Source: Pseudanabaena sp. FACHB-2040
GTDB lineage: Bacteria; Cyanobacteriota; Cyanobacteriia; Phormidesmidales; Phormidesmidaceae
Length of the DNA stretch: 64,000 bases
Assembly: GCF_014696715.1 (NCBI RefSeq)
Contig: NZ_JACJQO010000012.1
Coordinates: 62,001-126,000, forward strand
Reading direction: 5' to 3'
In this document: positions 43,546 to 53,366 of the stretch, piece after piece
Numbering within the stretch: position 1 is the first letter of the stretch
How the letters are laid out: each line of letters starts with the position of its first letter
The notes under the pieces: generated by a model
Databases searched by the model: none
Told to the model about the DNA's origin: nothing
The model's input: the letters and a program-made list of their open reading frames with translations, nothing else
Made by a program: the position numbers and the translations under genes

Positions 43546-45708
43546 ATGACGAAGGCAAAGGCAGCAGTAGCAAAACTCAGCATTGATCTAAATGATCCGC
43601 AGTACTATTTCAACCGGGATCTGAGCTGGCTGAAGTTTAATGACCGCGTGCTGCATGAAGCTTTAGACGAACGCACGCCCCTATTGGAGCGACTGAAGTT
43701 TCTGGCAGTTTTTAGCTCGAACCTAGACGAATTTTTCATGGTGCGGGTGTCGGGCCTGATGGATCAGGTGCAGGTAGGAGTACACCCTAAAACGCCAGAT
43801 GGTATGCCTCCCGCCCAACAGCTTGAGGCCATTCGAGGTCACCTGCGTGAGAAGCTAGCTGAGCAGGATCGAGTCTTTAAGCAGACGCTCTGCCCTGAGC
43901 TCAGGCAGCACGGAGCCTATTTGCTGGACTATGCGGATCTTGAGCAGGCGCAAAAGGTGCATTTGAAGGCGTACTTTGAGAAGCGAATCTTTCCCGTGCT
44001 GACGCCCTTGAGCGTCGATCCGGCTCACCCTTTTCCCCGCATGTCAAACCTCAGCCTGAACCTGGCTGTGCGGGTCGAAAATCCAGAAAATGGCACTCAA
44101 AAACTGGCACGCGTTAAGGTGCCTGGCAGCTTACCTCGGTTTGTGACGCTGCCAGAGCCGCTCAATATTTATCAGGGAGAAACCTACCTCTGGGTGGGAG
44201 TGCCCCTAGAGCAGGTGATTGCAGAACATTTGGATTTCCTGTTTCCCGGCATGACGATCAAGGATCATCACCTTTTTCGGCTCACCCGAGATGCTGATTT
44301 TCCGGTCAAGGAAGACGAGGCCGACGATCTATTGCTTGCCATTGAGCAGGAGATTAGTAAGCGCCGCCTGGTTGGCTTTATCTGCCGACTAGAAGTTGCC
44401 TCAACGATGCCGGCTGATCTGTGTCAGGGCCTGATGCAGGAACTGAAGGTGACTGAAAACGAGGTCTATGAGATTGACGGGCTGCTAAACCTGAAGGATT
44501 TGTTTTTCTTTTTGTCACTGCCGCTGCCCGATCTTAAGGACAAGCACTGGAGCAGCATTACCCCTCCTCGACTGCGCCCAGTGGTCGATCTTGATGAGAA
44601 CGGGGAAGAGGTTTTTGTGGAGCACGCTCCCAATATCTTTGCGGCGATCCGGGAGGGGGACATTTTGGTGCATCACCCCTATGAGTCTTTTACCAAGTCG
44701 GTGCAGGAGTTTATTACCCAGGCTGCTCAAGATCCTAAGGTGCTAGCAATTAAAATAACGCTCTACCGCACCTCTGGCGATTCTCCTATTGTGCATGCGC
44801 TGATTCGAGCGGCAGAAAACCGCAAGCAGGTGGTGGCGCTGGTGGAGTTAAAAGCCCGCTTTGATGAGGAAAATAACATTGTCTGGGCTAAACAATTGGA
44901 GAATGCTGGGGTCCATGTGGTCTACGGCCTGGTTGGGCTCAAGACCCATACCAAAACGACTTTGGTTGTGCGGTTGGAGGGCGACGAGATCCGCCGCTAC
45001 GTGCATATTGGGACGGGTAACTACAATCCCAAGACCTCCAAGCTTTATACGGATTTAGGGCTGTTTAGCTGCCGGGGGGATCTGGGGGCTGACCTCAGCG
45101 ATTTGTTCAATTTTCTCACGGGGTATTCGCTGCAGCGGGCCTATCGCAAGCTGTTGGTGGCTCCTCTAACGCTGCGCGATCGCATGGTGGCCCTAATCCA
45201 GCGGGAGATTGATCACGCTCAGGCAGGCGGCACTGGCAAAATCATCGCCAAGATGAACTCCCTTGTAGACGGCAGGATTATTCGGCTGCTCTACGAGGCT
45301 TCACAGGCTGGGGTGCAGATTGATCTGATTGTGCGAGGCACCTGCTGCCTGCGGCCTGGGCTGCCAGGAATCAGCGAAAATATTCGGGTGATCAGCGTCA
45401 TTGGCCGTTTCCTAGAGCATTCCCGCATCTTCTACTTCTACAACGCCGATCAGGAAGAGCTGTACATTGGCAGCGCTGACTGGATGACGCGCAACCTGGA
45501 TCGCCGAGTAGAGGCGGTTGTGCCGGTAGAGGATGTGAAGCTGAAGGATGAAATCAAAACCATCCTGGAAATCTCTCTAAAAGACAACCGCCAGGCTTGG
45601 GAACTGCAGCCAGATGGACAATTTATTCAGCGGCGACCAGCAGCGGACGAACCAGAGCTCTCCACCCATGCTGTGATCATGGCGCAGACGCTGCAAAAGG
45701 TTAGCTAG
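43546..45708 (+). CDS. ppk1: Polyphosphate kinase 1
   Basis: 720 residues from ATG 43546, the start that leaves the usual N-terminus (NDPQYYFNRDLSWLKFNDRVLHEA); earlier in-frame ATG 43471 is possible. PPK1 makes long-chain polyphosphate from ATP. The conserved motifs FNRDLSWL, SSNLDEFFMVR, HPYESF, the phosphohistidine loop KTHTKTTLVV (His near residue 500), HIGTGNYNPKTSKLYTDLGL and YIGSADWM are all present, so all four domains appear intact. Monocistronic. In cyanobacteria polyphosphate is a phosphate store. Confidence 0.96.
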   Translation: MTKAKAAVAKLSIDLNDPQYYFNRDLSWLKFNDRVLHEALDERTPLLERLKFLAVFSSNLDEFFMVRVSGLMDQVQVGVHPKTPDGMPPAQQLEAIRGHLREKLAEQDRVFKQTLCPELRQHGAYLLDYADLEQAQKVHLKAYFEKRIFPVLTPLSVDPAHPFPRMSNLSLNLAVRVENPENGTQKLARVKVPGSLPRFVTLPEPLNIYQGETYLWVGVPLEQVIAEHLDFLFPGMTIKDHHLFRLTRDADFPVKEDEADDLLLAIEQEISKRRLVGFICRLEVASTMPADLCQGLMQELKVTENEVYEIDGLLNLKDLFFFLSLPLPDLKDKHWSSITPPRLRPVVDLDENGEEVFVEHAPNIFAAIREGDILVHHPYESFTKSVQEFITQAAQDPKVLAIKITLYRTSGDSPIVHALIRAAENRKQVVALVELKARFDEENNIVWAKQLENAGVHVVYGLVGLKTHTKTTLVVRLEGDEIRRYVHIGTGNYNPKTSKLYTDLGLFSCRGDLGADLSDLFNFLTGYSLQRAYRKLLVAPLTLRDRMVALIQREIDHAQAGGTGKIIAKMNSLVDGRIIRLLYEASQAGVQIDLIVRGTCCLRPGLPGISENIRVISVIGRFLEHSRIFYFYNADQEELYIGSADWMTRNLDRRVEAVVPVEDVKLKDEIKTILEISLKDNRQAWELQPDGQFIQRRPAADEPELSTHAVIMAQTLQKVS

Positions 45709-45755
45709 CACAGGCGTCAAAGTGTTTAGGAACGGCCAGTTGGGGATTGCTCAAT

Positions 45756-46889
45756 CTAGGGCAGCTCGTCTTCAGTCGCAGGGACTGCTGGCGGGACTGC
45801 TGGCGATATTACAGGCGGATCAGCTGCTGGCAGCGCAGGAGCAAGGGCAGTAGCCGAGTCTTCCCTTTCTAAAACATCAATGATCCAGGCTTCTTCAACC
45901 CAGACTTTGCAGATGACTGCCAATGGCAGGGCTAGAATCAGCCCGAGGGGTCCCAAAAAAGTGGCGAAGAAAATCTGAGCAATGAGGGTCGCGGCTGGCA
46001 GCAGCGCCACCTGCTTCTGCATCATCATGGGGCCAAACCAGTAGCTTTCCAGGTTCTGAATTAGTAGGTATAGGACAATGACGGCTAGGGCTTTGCCAGG
46101 GGACTGCAGTAGGGCTACAAAAACGGGGAAAACAAGGCTAATGGTCGGCCCGATATTGGGAATGAAGTTGAAAATGCCGGTTAGCACTGCGTGGGCGAAA
46201 GCATAGGGCACGCCCAGGAGAATGAGCCCAGTAAAGCTGAGAATGGCAACAAAGGCTGAATTGATCGCTACGCCGCCTAGCCAGTTTAGAAGAGTCGCTT
46301 CGCAACGGGCCAAAATGTGGTCGGCCCGACGGCGGTAAAACGAGGGAAACAACCTTAGCAGCAGTCGTCGGTAGGCTAAAGGGTCTGACAAAATCATCAG
46401 GGTTAGCACTAGCAGCAGCAGCATCTGCAGCAGGATCGCCACTGAGCTGGAGAAAAAGCTAAAGAAGTTGCCAAACGCCCGGGAACCCAAGGAGGTTGCC
46501 TGCTCTAACAGATCGGAGAAATTGGGCAACAGATCGACGTCTGGTTCGGGGAACCACTCAGGCGGATTGGCATTAAAAGCGTCAAACCATTGGCCCAGCT
46601 GCTCAAAACCGCTAGGAATTAGGACGAGCAGTTCCTGAAACTGGCTGATGAATAGGGGCAGCACTAGCACCAGCAGTAGCAGGCTGCTGAGCCCCACGAT
46701 GCTCATGGCGGCTAGCACTGCCTGCCCTCGCTTCCAGCCCAGGCGGTTGATGAAACGACGAACTAGGCTATTGAGTGCGATCGCAAGCACCACTGCCGCA
46801 AAAATCAGCAGCACAATCTGCCGAAACTGCCACAAAATGACCAAAACGATCCCTAGGCAAGCGAGGCTAATCCAATCTGTGAGTTTCAC
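45756..46889 (-). CDS. AI-2E (PerM) family transporter
   Basis: 377 residues, start ATG 46889. Eight or so transmembrane segments in the family pattern: two N-terminal helices, a soluble loop (about 95-140), then a C-terminal bundle with FNFIPNIGPTISLVFPVFVALL and the conserved GPLGLILALPLAVICKVWVEE end. The family exports varied small molecules (autoinducer-2, and elsewhere indole or Na+/H+ exchange), so the substrate is unknown. A Pro/Ala-rich tail follows the last helix. It stands alone, convergent with ppk1. Confidence 0.85.
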   Translation of the reverse strand: MKLTDWISLACLGIVLVILWQFRQIVLLIFAAVVLAIALNSLVRRFINRLGWKRGQAVLAAMSIVGLSSLLLLVLVLPLFISQFQELLVLIPSGFEQLGQWFDAFNANPPEWFPEPDVDLLPNFSDLLEQATSLGSRAFGNFFSFFSSSVAILLQMLLLLVLTLMILSDPLAYRRLLLRLFPSFYRRRADHILARCEATLLNWLGGVAINSAFVAILSFTGLILLGVPYAFAHAVLTGIFNFIPNIGPTISLVFPVFVALLQSPGKALAVIVLYLLIQNLESYWFGPMMMQKQVALLPAATLIAQIFFATFLGPLGLILALPLAVICKVWVEEAWIIDVLEREDSATALAPALPAADPPVISPAVPPAVPATEDELP

Positions 46890-47078
46890 GGCTGGCTACT
46901 CTAAATTGATGGATCGACGGTGGAAATTCGCCAATGCAGGCCTCGTCTTTCTAAACGCTGCGCTAGCCTTCAGAATACCTGGAAACCTGAGGGTTGCGCG
47001 GTGACGGTAGCCTGATTGGGCCTCAAACACCAGCTACTCAGCAGACTGATATGCTGGAGTTTTAACCCTAATTCAGCC

Positions 47079-47831
47079 ATGTCAGCCACTTCTGCCTCTA
47101 TCCGGCAACAGCAGCACCCTATGATCCGGCAGCTCGCAGACACCATTGAAGCTGTCTGGCAGCGCCACCTGGATCTCTCTCCCTATACGCTGCCGGAGGA
47201 TTTGGGATACGTAGAAGGCCGCTTGGAAGGAGAGCGGCTGGTGATTGAGAATCGATGCTACCAGACTCCCCAGTTTCGCAAGCTGCATCTGGAGCTAGCT
47301 CGGGTGGGGCAATCCCTTGATATTCTCCACTGCGTCATGTTTCCCCGTCCTGACTATGCCCTGCCGATGTTTGGGTGCGACTTGGTCGGCGGTCGAGGAC
47401 AAATCAGTGCAGCCATTGTCGATCTCTCACCCGTAGTGAGCACCGCCCCCGAAGCAGCGCCTAGTCTATCTGACGCCTACACCCAGGCGCTCAGTGCTCT
47501 ACCTGCCCATTCTTTTTCTCAGGCCCGAGATCTGCCGACCTGGGGCACCATCTTCTCCCCCTTCTGTCTGTTCATTCGTCCAGCAGACACCGAGGAAGAA
47601 GCCGCCTTCGTGCAGCGCATTGCCGACTACTTAGAGGTTCACTGCCAGCAGGCGGTTGCGACCCCACCTAACCCCAAAGAAGCTGCCGTTGTTCTAGCGG
47701 GGCAACAGCGTTACTGCCAGCAGCAGCAGCAAAATGACAAGACCCGTCGGGTGCTAGAAAAGGCTTTTGGTGATGACTGGGCCGAAAGATACATGACAAC
47801 CGTCCTTTTTGACGTGCCCAGTCTTGAATAG
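47079..47831 (+). CDS. pcyA: Phycocyanobilin:ferredoxin oxidoreductase
   Basis: 250 residues from ATG 47079, the length of known PcyA. It reduces biliverdin IXalpha by four electrons, from ferredoxin, to phycocyanobilin, the chromophore of phycobilisomes and phytochromes. Family blocks present: [34 protein letters not shown], the [26 protein letters not shown] block whose Asp is the catalytic proton donor in characterised PcyA, and the C-terminal [16 protein letters not shown]. gmk follows after 39 bases. Soluble. Confidence 0.96.
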   Translation: MSATSASIRQQQHPMIRQLADTIEAVWQRHLDLSPYTLPEDLGYVEGRLEGERLVIENRCYQTPQFRKLHLELARVGQSLDILHCVMFPRPDYALPMFGCDLVGGRGQISAAIVDLSPVVSTAPEAAPSLSDAYTQALSALPAHSFSQARDLPTWGTIFSPFCLFIRPADTEEEAAFVQRIADYLEVHCQQAVATPPNPKEAAVVLAGQQRYCQQQQQNDKTRRVLEKAFGDDWAERYMTTVLFDVPSLE

Positions 47832-47870
47832 AATAAGAAATCCGTATCCGCTGAAGCAGCCTTGACACCT

Positions 47871-48506
47871 ATGACTGTGCTCTATTCTGCAACCGCCACC
47901 CTTGAGACCCCTGAGACTTCTGCCGTAACCGGCAATGGATCTATCAATAACCTTCGTTTGGGCCGTCTAATTGTGTTTACTGGCCCCAGTGGTGTGGGCA
48001 AGGGCACGCTGCTGCGGGCGCTGCTGCAGCGTCATCCTGAGCTGCAGCTCTCAGTATCGGCCACAACTCGCTCGCCGCGCCCTGGGGAGGTACACGGTCA
48101 GCATTACTATTTCATCAGTCGCGATGAATTTCGGCAGATGGTTGACCAGGGGCAGCTGCTGGAGTGGGCCGAATTTGCGGGTAACTTCTACGGCACTCCC
48201 AGGCAACCTGTCAGCAATTTAATTCAGGCGGGCCACTGGGTCATCCTAGAGATTGAGCTGGAAGGAGCCCGTCAAGTTAGATCCTCTTTCCCAGAGGCGC
48301 TGCAGCTGTTTGTTTTGCCGCCTTCGCTGAGTGAGCTAGAGCAGCGGATTCGCCAGCGCGGGCAGGACGCCGAAGATTCCATTCAAAAGCGGCTGCAACG
48401 AGCTCAAACTGAAATTGAGGCTGCGACCGAATTTGATATCCAGATTATCAATGATGACTTTCAAGCGGCGCTTAACCAGCTAGAGCAGATCCTGTTTCAG
48501 GATTAG
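47871..48506 (+). CDS. gmk: Guanylate kinase
   Basis: 211 residues from ATG 47871 (TTG 47862 is possible). GMP + ATP to GDP + ADP. Features: P-loop [17 protein letters not shown] at about residue 34, GMP-binding [21 protein letters not shown] with the Ser, Arg and Tyr that hold the base, FAGNFYGTP, and [12 protein letters not shown]. An N-terminal extension of about 30 residues before the P-loop is longer than in most homologues. Same strand and close behind pcyA, although the functions are unrelated. Confidence 0.96.
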   Translation: MTVLYSATATLETPETSAVTGNGSINNLRLGRLIVFTGPSGVGKGTLLRALLQRHPELQLSVSATTRSPRPGEVHGQHYYFISRDEFRQMVDQGQLLEWAEFAGNFYGTPRQPVSNLIQAGHWVILEIELEGARQVRSSFPEALQLFVLPPSLSELEQRIRQRGQDAEDSIQKRLQRAQTEIEAATEFDIQIINDDFQAALNQLEQILFQD

Positions 48507-48530
48507 CGCGGGTTGATACCAGTTTGGCTT

Positions 48531-48576
48531 GAGGCGCGATGGTCAAAAATCGGCCCTTTGGGGCCCATCGCACCTC
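48531..48576. terminator. Hairpin between convergent gmk and ftsI
   Basis: GAGGCGCGATGG/CCATCGCACCTC (one mismatch) enclose an inner GGCCC/GGGCC stem. It starts 24 bases after the gmk stop. No T run is present, so it may act as an mRNA 3' stabiliser or a bidirectional terminator. Confidence 0.4.
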
Positions 48577-48592
48577 ACAACCAGCAGGTTCT

Positions 48593-50497
48593 TTACTGAG
48601 CTGCTTGGGCTGGCGGAATTCGCTGAATCACCACCAGCGATTCCATAATGCTCTTGACTAGGGGCGCGGCTACTGTTGAGCCGTAGGCGTTGTCACCAAA
48701 GGGCTCATCAATGACAGCTAGCACCACATAACGCGGAGCCTCAACGGGCAAGATACTTACAAAGCTTGTGATCCGCCCGTTGCCATACACCCCTGCATCG
48801 GTCACTTTTTGAGCCGTTCCGGTTTTACCCCCCACCCGGTAGCCCGGCAGCTGGGCAGGTTTGCCGGTTCCCTCACTCACCACTTTTTCCATCATCCCCA
48901 TGACGGCCTGAGTTGTCTCTGGAGAGAACAAAGGTTGAGGAGAGGGCCGATCTGGCTGCCAGCGAAGACTGCCTTTGTCGTCTACCAAGCCTTGGACAAC
49001 GTGAGGAGTAACTAGTTTTCCCCCATTGGCTAAAGTCGCCTGCATTTGAAGAACCTGCATCGGTGTCAGGGCAAATCCTTGGCCGAAGGAGGCTGTGGCC
49101 GACTCAACAGCACTGTTGACAAACTGATTTCGGTCTTTGAGCTGCCCCACGACTTCTGAGGGCAGGTCAATGCCCGTGGAGCGGCCTAGACCCAAGCGCT
49201 GCAGCCAGTCGAAATAAGTGGCGCTGCGGACTCGGTCCATGATGTGGACCATGCCCACGTTGCTGGAGTACTTCAGCACGTCGGTAATAGAGAGGGGACC
49301 CCGTCCGCCTACGTGACTATAGTCTGAGTTTTGAATTGTCCACTGGCCGAACTGCAGCCGTCCTTCGTCGTAGATGCTGTCTTCTGGGGTGATGGCTCCC
49401 ACTTCTAATGCGATCGCAATATTAATCGGCTTAAAAGTCGAACCCGGTTCATAAAGATCGCTAACCGCCCAGTTCCTAAAGGCTGTGATGTCCGATTCGT
49501 AGTACCGGTTAGGATCGTAGGTCGGACTGGTGGCCATGGCTAGCAGTGCGCCGGTTTGGGCATCCATCACCATAGCTGTTCCCCGTTTGGCCCCATGCCG
49601 AGCGACCGTGTTTTGCAGCTCCTGCTGAGCAACCCGCTGTAACCGGCTGTCCAACGTTAGCTGCAGCTTGAGCGGGGCCGTTAACTCAGAAGGCACCGAG
49701 GGGTTGAGCCCTGCTGCTGGCGGCACGGCTGACGCATCCCCTGCCCCAGTCTCCATTAACAGCTCCTCCTCAAAGGCGCTTTCTAGCCCAGCCTGGGGCA
49801 CACCCTCGACATTGACAAATCCTACAATGGGGGCAAACAGGCTCTGCTGAGGATAAAAGCGCTGCTGTTGGGGCAGCAGTTCTAGGCCATCTAGCCGCAA
49901 ATTGCGAACCCGTTCTGCGGCCTCTGGCGTCAGGTCAAGGCTCAGCTGAATGCCGCTATTTTGTTGGCTGAAGCGGTTTAGCAGCTCATCCTGGGAGATC
50001 TCCAGCAGAGGGCTGAGTCCTTCTGCGACTTCAGCAGGCGCTCTCTTAAATAGCTGTGGGTGGGCATAGAGCGTATAGATAATGCGATCAACCGCCAGCA
50101 CGTTGCCTTCGCGATCGACGATGGGGCGACGGGCCGGACGGGGCACATCTGGAATGAACTGCTGCTGCCGGGCCATCTGGATTAAGGTTGGCCCTTGCAC
50201 AAGCTGCAGATGGGCAAGCCTCACCCCTAGGGCAACAATGCCTAGCATCAATAGACCCCACACGATAAGAGCCCGAAGACGGGTAGGCCGATGCGATGCC
50301 CCCAAGGGACTGCGTGGCTTTTGCCCTCGCTCTGGGCGCTGGGGCTGCCGCCGTTTATCCGGGTGCCGTCGTCTAAGCTGCTTTCTAAAAAGGGGCTGTC
50401 TCCTCAGCTGCCTTTTAAAGAGGGGCTTTTTGAGAGAGGGAGAATCTGCAGAACTCGCCATAGCTGAACCAGAAATCCACAAACCGATCTCATTCAA
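48593..50497 (-). CDS. ftsI: Peptidoglycan transpeptidase FtsI (penicillin-binding protein)
   Basis: 634 residues, start ATG 50497; ATG 50461 (MASSADSPS) also possible. Class B PBP for septal peptidoglycan. One transmembrane helix (LIVWGLLMLGIVALGVRLAHL, about 84-104), PBP dimer region (AVDRIIYTLYAHP), then the transpeptidase with GSTFKPINIA (nucleophile Ser, Lys), SSNVGM and GKTGTAQ. The cytoplasmic N-terminus of about 80 residues is very basic and contains an imperfect tandem duplication PLFKRQLRRQ/PLFRKQLRRR. It follows a single-helix protein by three bases, like ftsL-ftsI elsewhere. Confidence 0.94.
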   Translation of the reverse strand: MNEIGLWISGSAMASSADSPSLKKPLFKRQLRRQPLFRKQLRRRHPDKRRQPQRPERGQKPRSPLGASHRPTRLRALIVWGLLMLGIVALGVRLAHLQLVQGPTLIQMARQQQFIPDVPRPARRPIVDREGNVLAVDRIIYTLYAHPQLFKRAPAEVAEGLSPLLEISQDELLNRFSQQNSGIQLSLDLTPEAAERVRNLRLDGLELLPQQQRFYPQQSLFAPIVGFVNVEGVPQAGLESAFEEELLMETGAGDASAVPPAAGLNPSVPSELTAPLKLQLTLDSRLQRVAQQELQNTVARHGAKRGTAMVMDAQTGALLAMATSPTYDPNRYYESDITAFRNWAVSDLYEPGSTFKPINIAIALEVGAITPEDSIYDEGRLQFGQWTIQNSDYSHVGGRGPLSITDVLKYSSNVGMVHIMDRVRSATYFDWLQRLGLGRSTGIDLPSEVVGQLKDRNQFVNSAVESATASFGQGFALTPMQVLQMQATLANGGKLVTPHVVQGLVDDKGSLRWQPDRPSPQPLFSPETTQAVMGMMEKVVSEGTGKPAQLPGYRVGGKTGTAQKVTDAGVYGNGRITSFVSILPVEAPRYVVLAVIDEPFGDNAYGSTVAAPLVKSIMESLVVIQRIPPAQAAQ

Positions 50498-50500
50498 AGC

Positions 50501-51061
50501 CTAGTAACCGAGAGGGGCTAACTGCGACACTGGTTTGGCCTCTGCCGGGGCCGGTGCCTCAACACTAGAAGGGGTTCGCTGTTGAGCCGGTTTGAGGAAG
50601 ATCACATTGGCGGGCCGGGGTGGCTGTAGCCCAGTGCTGGGGCGCTCCGCCTGATCTGCCATATAGGTCTTTAGCACCTCGTTCATTGTTGTGAGCTGCT
50701 GCCCGTTGCTCTGCAGGCTGTTTAAGCGAGCCGAAGACTCATCCAGCTGCCGGTCTACGTAGACGGTATAGCCGTAACCTCCCAGCGCCGTCACCACCAG
50801 CAAGCTAGTCAGCATCGAAATGCCGGTGTTAAAAGCAGCCAGCAGTTGACTGCGGCGAGACCATACCGGAGCAGAGGGTACAGCCTGTAGGTGCCGAGGC
50901 GGAGGAACCGCTGCTAGCACAGTGCTGTTAAGCCCCACTGGCCCTGCTGACCGTTGGCCTGTACAAGAAAGATTGGCCAGTGCCGTAACCCGATCCGCTG
51001 TCTGCTGGAAATTATGCGGACGGCTTGGGGTTGAAATACGGGGTTTAAGGGCAGCAGACAT
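50501..51061 (-). CDS. Single-helix coiled-coil membrane protein upstream of ftsI (FtsL-like)
   Basis: 186 residues from ATG 51061; the frame stays open to 51157 without a family-like start. Long basic/polar N-terminus, one transmembrane helix (LTSLLVVTALGGYGYTVYV, about 95-115), then a coiled coil of about 40 residues (VDRQLDESSARLNSLQSNGQQLTTMNEVLK), and a Pro-rich end. A bitopic protein with a periplasmic coiled coil directly before ftsI, with a three-base gap, is the arrangement of FtsL. Sequence similarity to FtsL is not evident to me, so this is a positional and topological inference. Confidence 0.6.
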   Translation of the reverse strand: MSAALKPRISTPSRPHNFQQTADRVTALANLSCTGQRSAGPVGLNSTVLAAVPPPRHLQAVPSAPVWSRRSQLLAAFNTGISMLTSLLVVTALGGYGYTVYVDRQLDESSARLNSLQSNGQQLTTMNEVLKTYMADQAERPSTGLQPPRPANVIFLKPAQQRTPSSVEAPAPAEAKPVSQLAPLGY

Positions 51062-51134
51062 CGATTCACTCCGCACCACGCGAGAACTGCAGCCAGGATA
51101 CTGCATTCTGATGAAAATGCATCGCCCATATAAA

Positions 51135-51166
51135 TAAAGTGGAGCGCTATTCAGCACCCCACTTTA
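51135..51166 (-). terminator. Terminator of ilvB
   Basis: TAAAGTGG/CCACTTTA with internal pairing starts 46 bases past the ilvB stop. On the minus strand it is followed by TTTATATGG. It overlaps the leader of the FtsL-like gene. Confidence 0.6.
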
Positions 51167-51211
51167 AAGGATTGAGAGAATTAGCTTCAAGGCGCTAGAA
51201 CCGCTCGCCTG

Positions 51212-53059
51212 CTAGAGTTTTGTGCCGCACTCAGGGCAGAACTTGTTAGTCGAGAGGGTTTCGCTACCACAGCTACTGCACTGGAGCTGCTCCACAGGCC
51301 GCCCTTGTTGGGGCAGTACCGGCAGACCAATCATCTGAGCGTTGCTCTTACCAGGAGCCACCATTGGATAGCAGTTTTCGTCTCGGCGAACGTGTACATC
51401 CATCAGCACCGGCCCGTCATGGGCCAGCATGTCGGCGACAGCGGCTGAGAGATCGGCCCGATCATGAACGACAATGCCCTTGATGCCGTAAGCCTGAGCC
51501 AGTATTTCAAAATTGGGCATCCCGATTTCCATGTTGGAGCAGGAATAGCGCTCCCCATGAAATGCCTGCTGCCACTGACGCACCATACCCTGCCAGCCGT
51601 TGTTGACAACAACGGTTTTGACAGCAATGCCGTACTGAGCCAGCGTCCCCAGCTCCTGCAGGTTCATTTGGAAGCTGGCATCGCCACTAATGCAGATGAC
51701 CGTTTCCTCGGGCAGAGCCGTTTTCGCGCCCATTGCAGCGGGCAGGCCAAAGCCCATCGTGCCCAAACCGGCGCTGGAGATCCAGCGGCGAGGACCGTTC
51801 TTCAAAAACTGAGCAGACCACATCTGATGCTGCCCCACGTCAGTTGTGTAGTAGGCCTGGGGAGCCTGTCGCCCCAGCTCTACAATGACTTCCTGAGGAG
51901 ACAAAATCTTGTCGTAGGAGGGCACGACTAGGGGATAGTCTTGCCGCCAGCGATTGACGCGCTCTCGCCAAGCTAGGGTCTGATCCGGTAGCGGCAGCTG
52001 CTCCTCCTGCAGGCGGCGCAGCAGCTCGGTTAAAACTGTTTTGACGTCGCCAACAATCGGCACGTCGGGGGCTCGGTTTTTGCCGACTTCTGCCGGATCG
52101 ATATCGATGTGAATGACTTTGGCTCGGGAGGCAAACTCGTCTAGCTTGCCGGTCACCCGATCGTCGAAGCGAGCTCCGACGGCAATGAGCAGGTCGCACT
52201 CGCTCACTGAGAAGTTGGCGTAAGCGGTGCCGTGCATGCCTAGCATGCCAACTGCTAAGGGATGGTGTTCGTCAAAGGCACCTTTGCCCATCAGCGTGGT
52301 GGTCACAGGCATTTGGAAGTGCTCGGCCAGCTGCTTAATTTGCTCATGGGCGTTGGATGCGATCGCACCGCCACCCACATAGAGCAGAGGCCGCTCTGCC
52401 TGTCGCAATAGCCGAATGGCGTGGTTAATCTGCCGGGGATTGCCCTTCACAGTAGGCCGATAGCCGGGCAGACGAACCGTGTTGGGGGGCACCGGCTCGT
52501 AGTCAAACTCTACCAGGCCAATATCTTTGGGTACATCAATTAGCACCGGACCCGGTCGCCCTGTGCTGGCGATGTAGAAAGCCTCGGCCACAATGTGAGG
52601 GATCTGGTGGGCTTCTCGAGCCACATAGGAGTGCTTCACAATAGGCAGGGTGATGCCGTAGATGTCGGTCTCCTGAAAGGCATCACTGCCAATGGCATGC
52701 GAAGGCACCTGCCCGGTAATGATCACCATTGGAATAGAGTCCATTTGGGCAGTGGCGATGCCAGTCACCAGGTTAGTCGCGCCTGGCCCAGAGGTGGCAA
52801 AACAGACGCCTACCTTGCCGGTTGCCCGCGCATACCCATCGGCTGCATGGGCTGCGCCCTGCTCGTGGCGAACCAGAATATGCTTAACGTCGCCTGCTGC
52901 CTCAGCTCGGTACAGTTCATCGTAAATCGGCAGAATAGCTCCACCAGGGTAGCCAAAAATGTGCTGAACCCCGTGACGTTTCAGGCTATCAATCAGGGCA
53001 AAAGCACCTGTTGCACGGCGGACAAGAACGTTACTTTGGGCTTGAACGGGAGAAGTCAT
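51212..53059 (-). CDS. ilvB: Acetolactate synthase large subunit with C-terminal zinc ribbon
   Basis: 615 residues. ThDP enzyme making acetolactate/acetohydroxybutyrate for valine, leucine and isoleucine. Intact: [14 protein letters not shown], the catalytic Glu in [17 protein letters not shown] (about residue 62), FAD region [13 protein letters not shown], and the ThDP motif [20 protein letters not shown]. After the normal end a C4 zinc ribbon is fused (CSSC ... CPEC, Cys 594, 597, 608 and 611), about 30 residues beyond the usual terminus. The regulatory small subunit gene (ilvH/ilvN) is not in the window. A leader hairpin sits upstream. Confidence 0.96.
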   Translation of the reverse strand: MTSPVQAQSNVLVRRATGAFALIDSLKRHGVQHIFGYPGGAILPIYDELYRAEAAGDVKHILVRHEQGAAHAADGYARATGKVGVCFATSGPGATNLVTGIATAQMDSIPMVIITGQVPSHAIGSDAFQETDIYGITLPIVKHSYVAREAHQIPHIVAEAFYIASTGRPGPVLIDVPKDIGLVEFDYEPVPPNTVRLPGYRPTVKGNPRQINHAIRLLRQAERPLLYVGGGAIASNAHEQIKQLAEHFQMPVTTTLMGKGAFDEHHPLAVGMLGMHGTAYANFSVSECDLLIAVGARFDDRVTGKLDEFASRAKVIHIDIDPAEVGKNRAPDVPIVGDVKTVLTELLRRLQEEQLPLPDQTLAWRERVNRWRQDYPLVVPSYDKILSPQEVIVELGRQAPQAYYTTDVGQHQMWSAQFLKNGPRRWISSAGLGTMGFGLPAAMGAKTALPEETVICISGDASFQMNLQELGTLAQYGIAVKTVVVNNGWQGMVRQWQQAFHGERYSCSNMEIGMPNFEILAQAYGIKGIVVHDRADLSAAVADMLAHDGPVLMDVHVRRDENCYPMVAPGKSNAQMIGLPVLPQQGRPVEQLQCSSCGSETLSTNKFCPECGTKL

Positions 53060-53366
53060 GGGACAGCAGCTCGACTCTTTAGTGTGACCACCAATACATT
53101 AAAAAAATTATTTTTATTTATCATGCCCTGAAATTGGGCTTCCTTGCGACCCTAACAGGGGGCATTTAATCGCTGGAGGCTCTGCAGGGATAGCGCGCCA
53201 TGGGTGCATCGATATACCGCGTCTTGCCCTGCCTGACTGAATCAGAGAGGACGTGCTTTGGTGGCTTTGCACCCCTTAGCTTTAGGAAAATCAGCCTCAA
53301 AATGGCTAGCTGATGTTAATTAATGATGACATTGATCGAATTATTCTATCAGCATCTTGACTTCTT
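53060..53366. other. Intergenic region upstream of ilvB
   Basis: 307 bases. On the ilvB-sense strand a hairpin ATGCCC...GGGCAT (53123-53165, with a small bulge) is followed after 15 bases by a seven-T run (53101-53107), then the ilvB leader. AT-rich blocks surround 53320-53360. No open frame is convincing. Confidence 0.45.
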
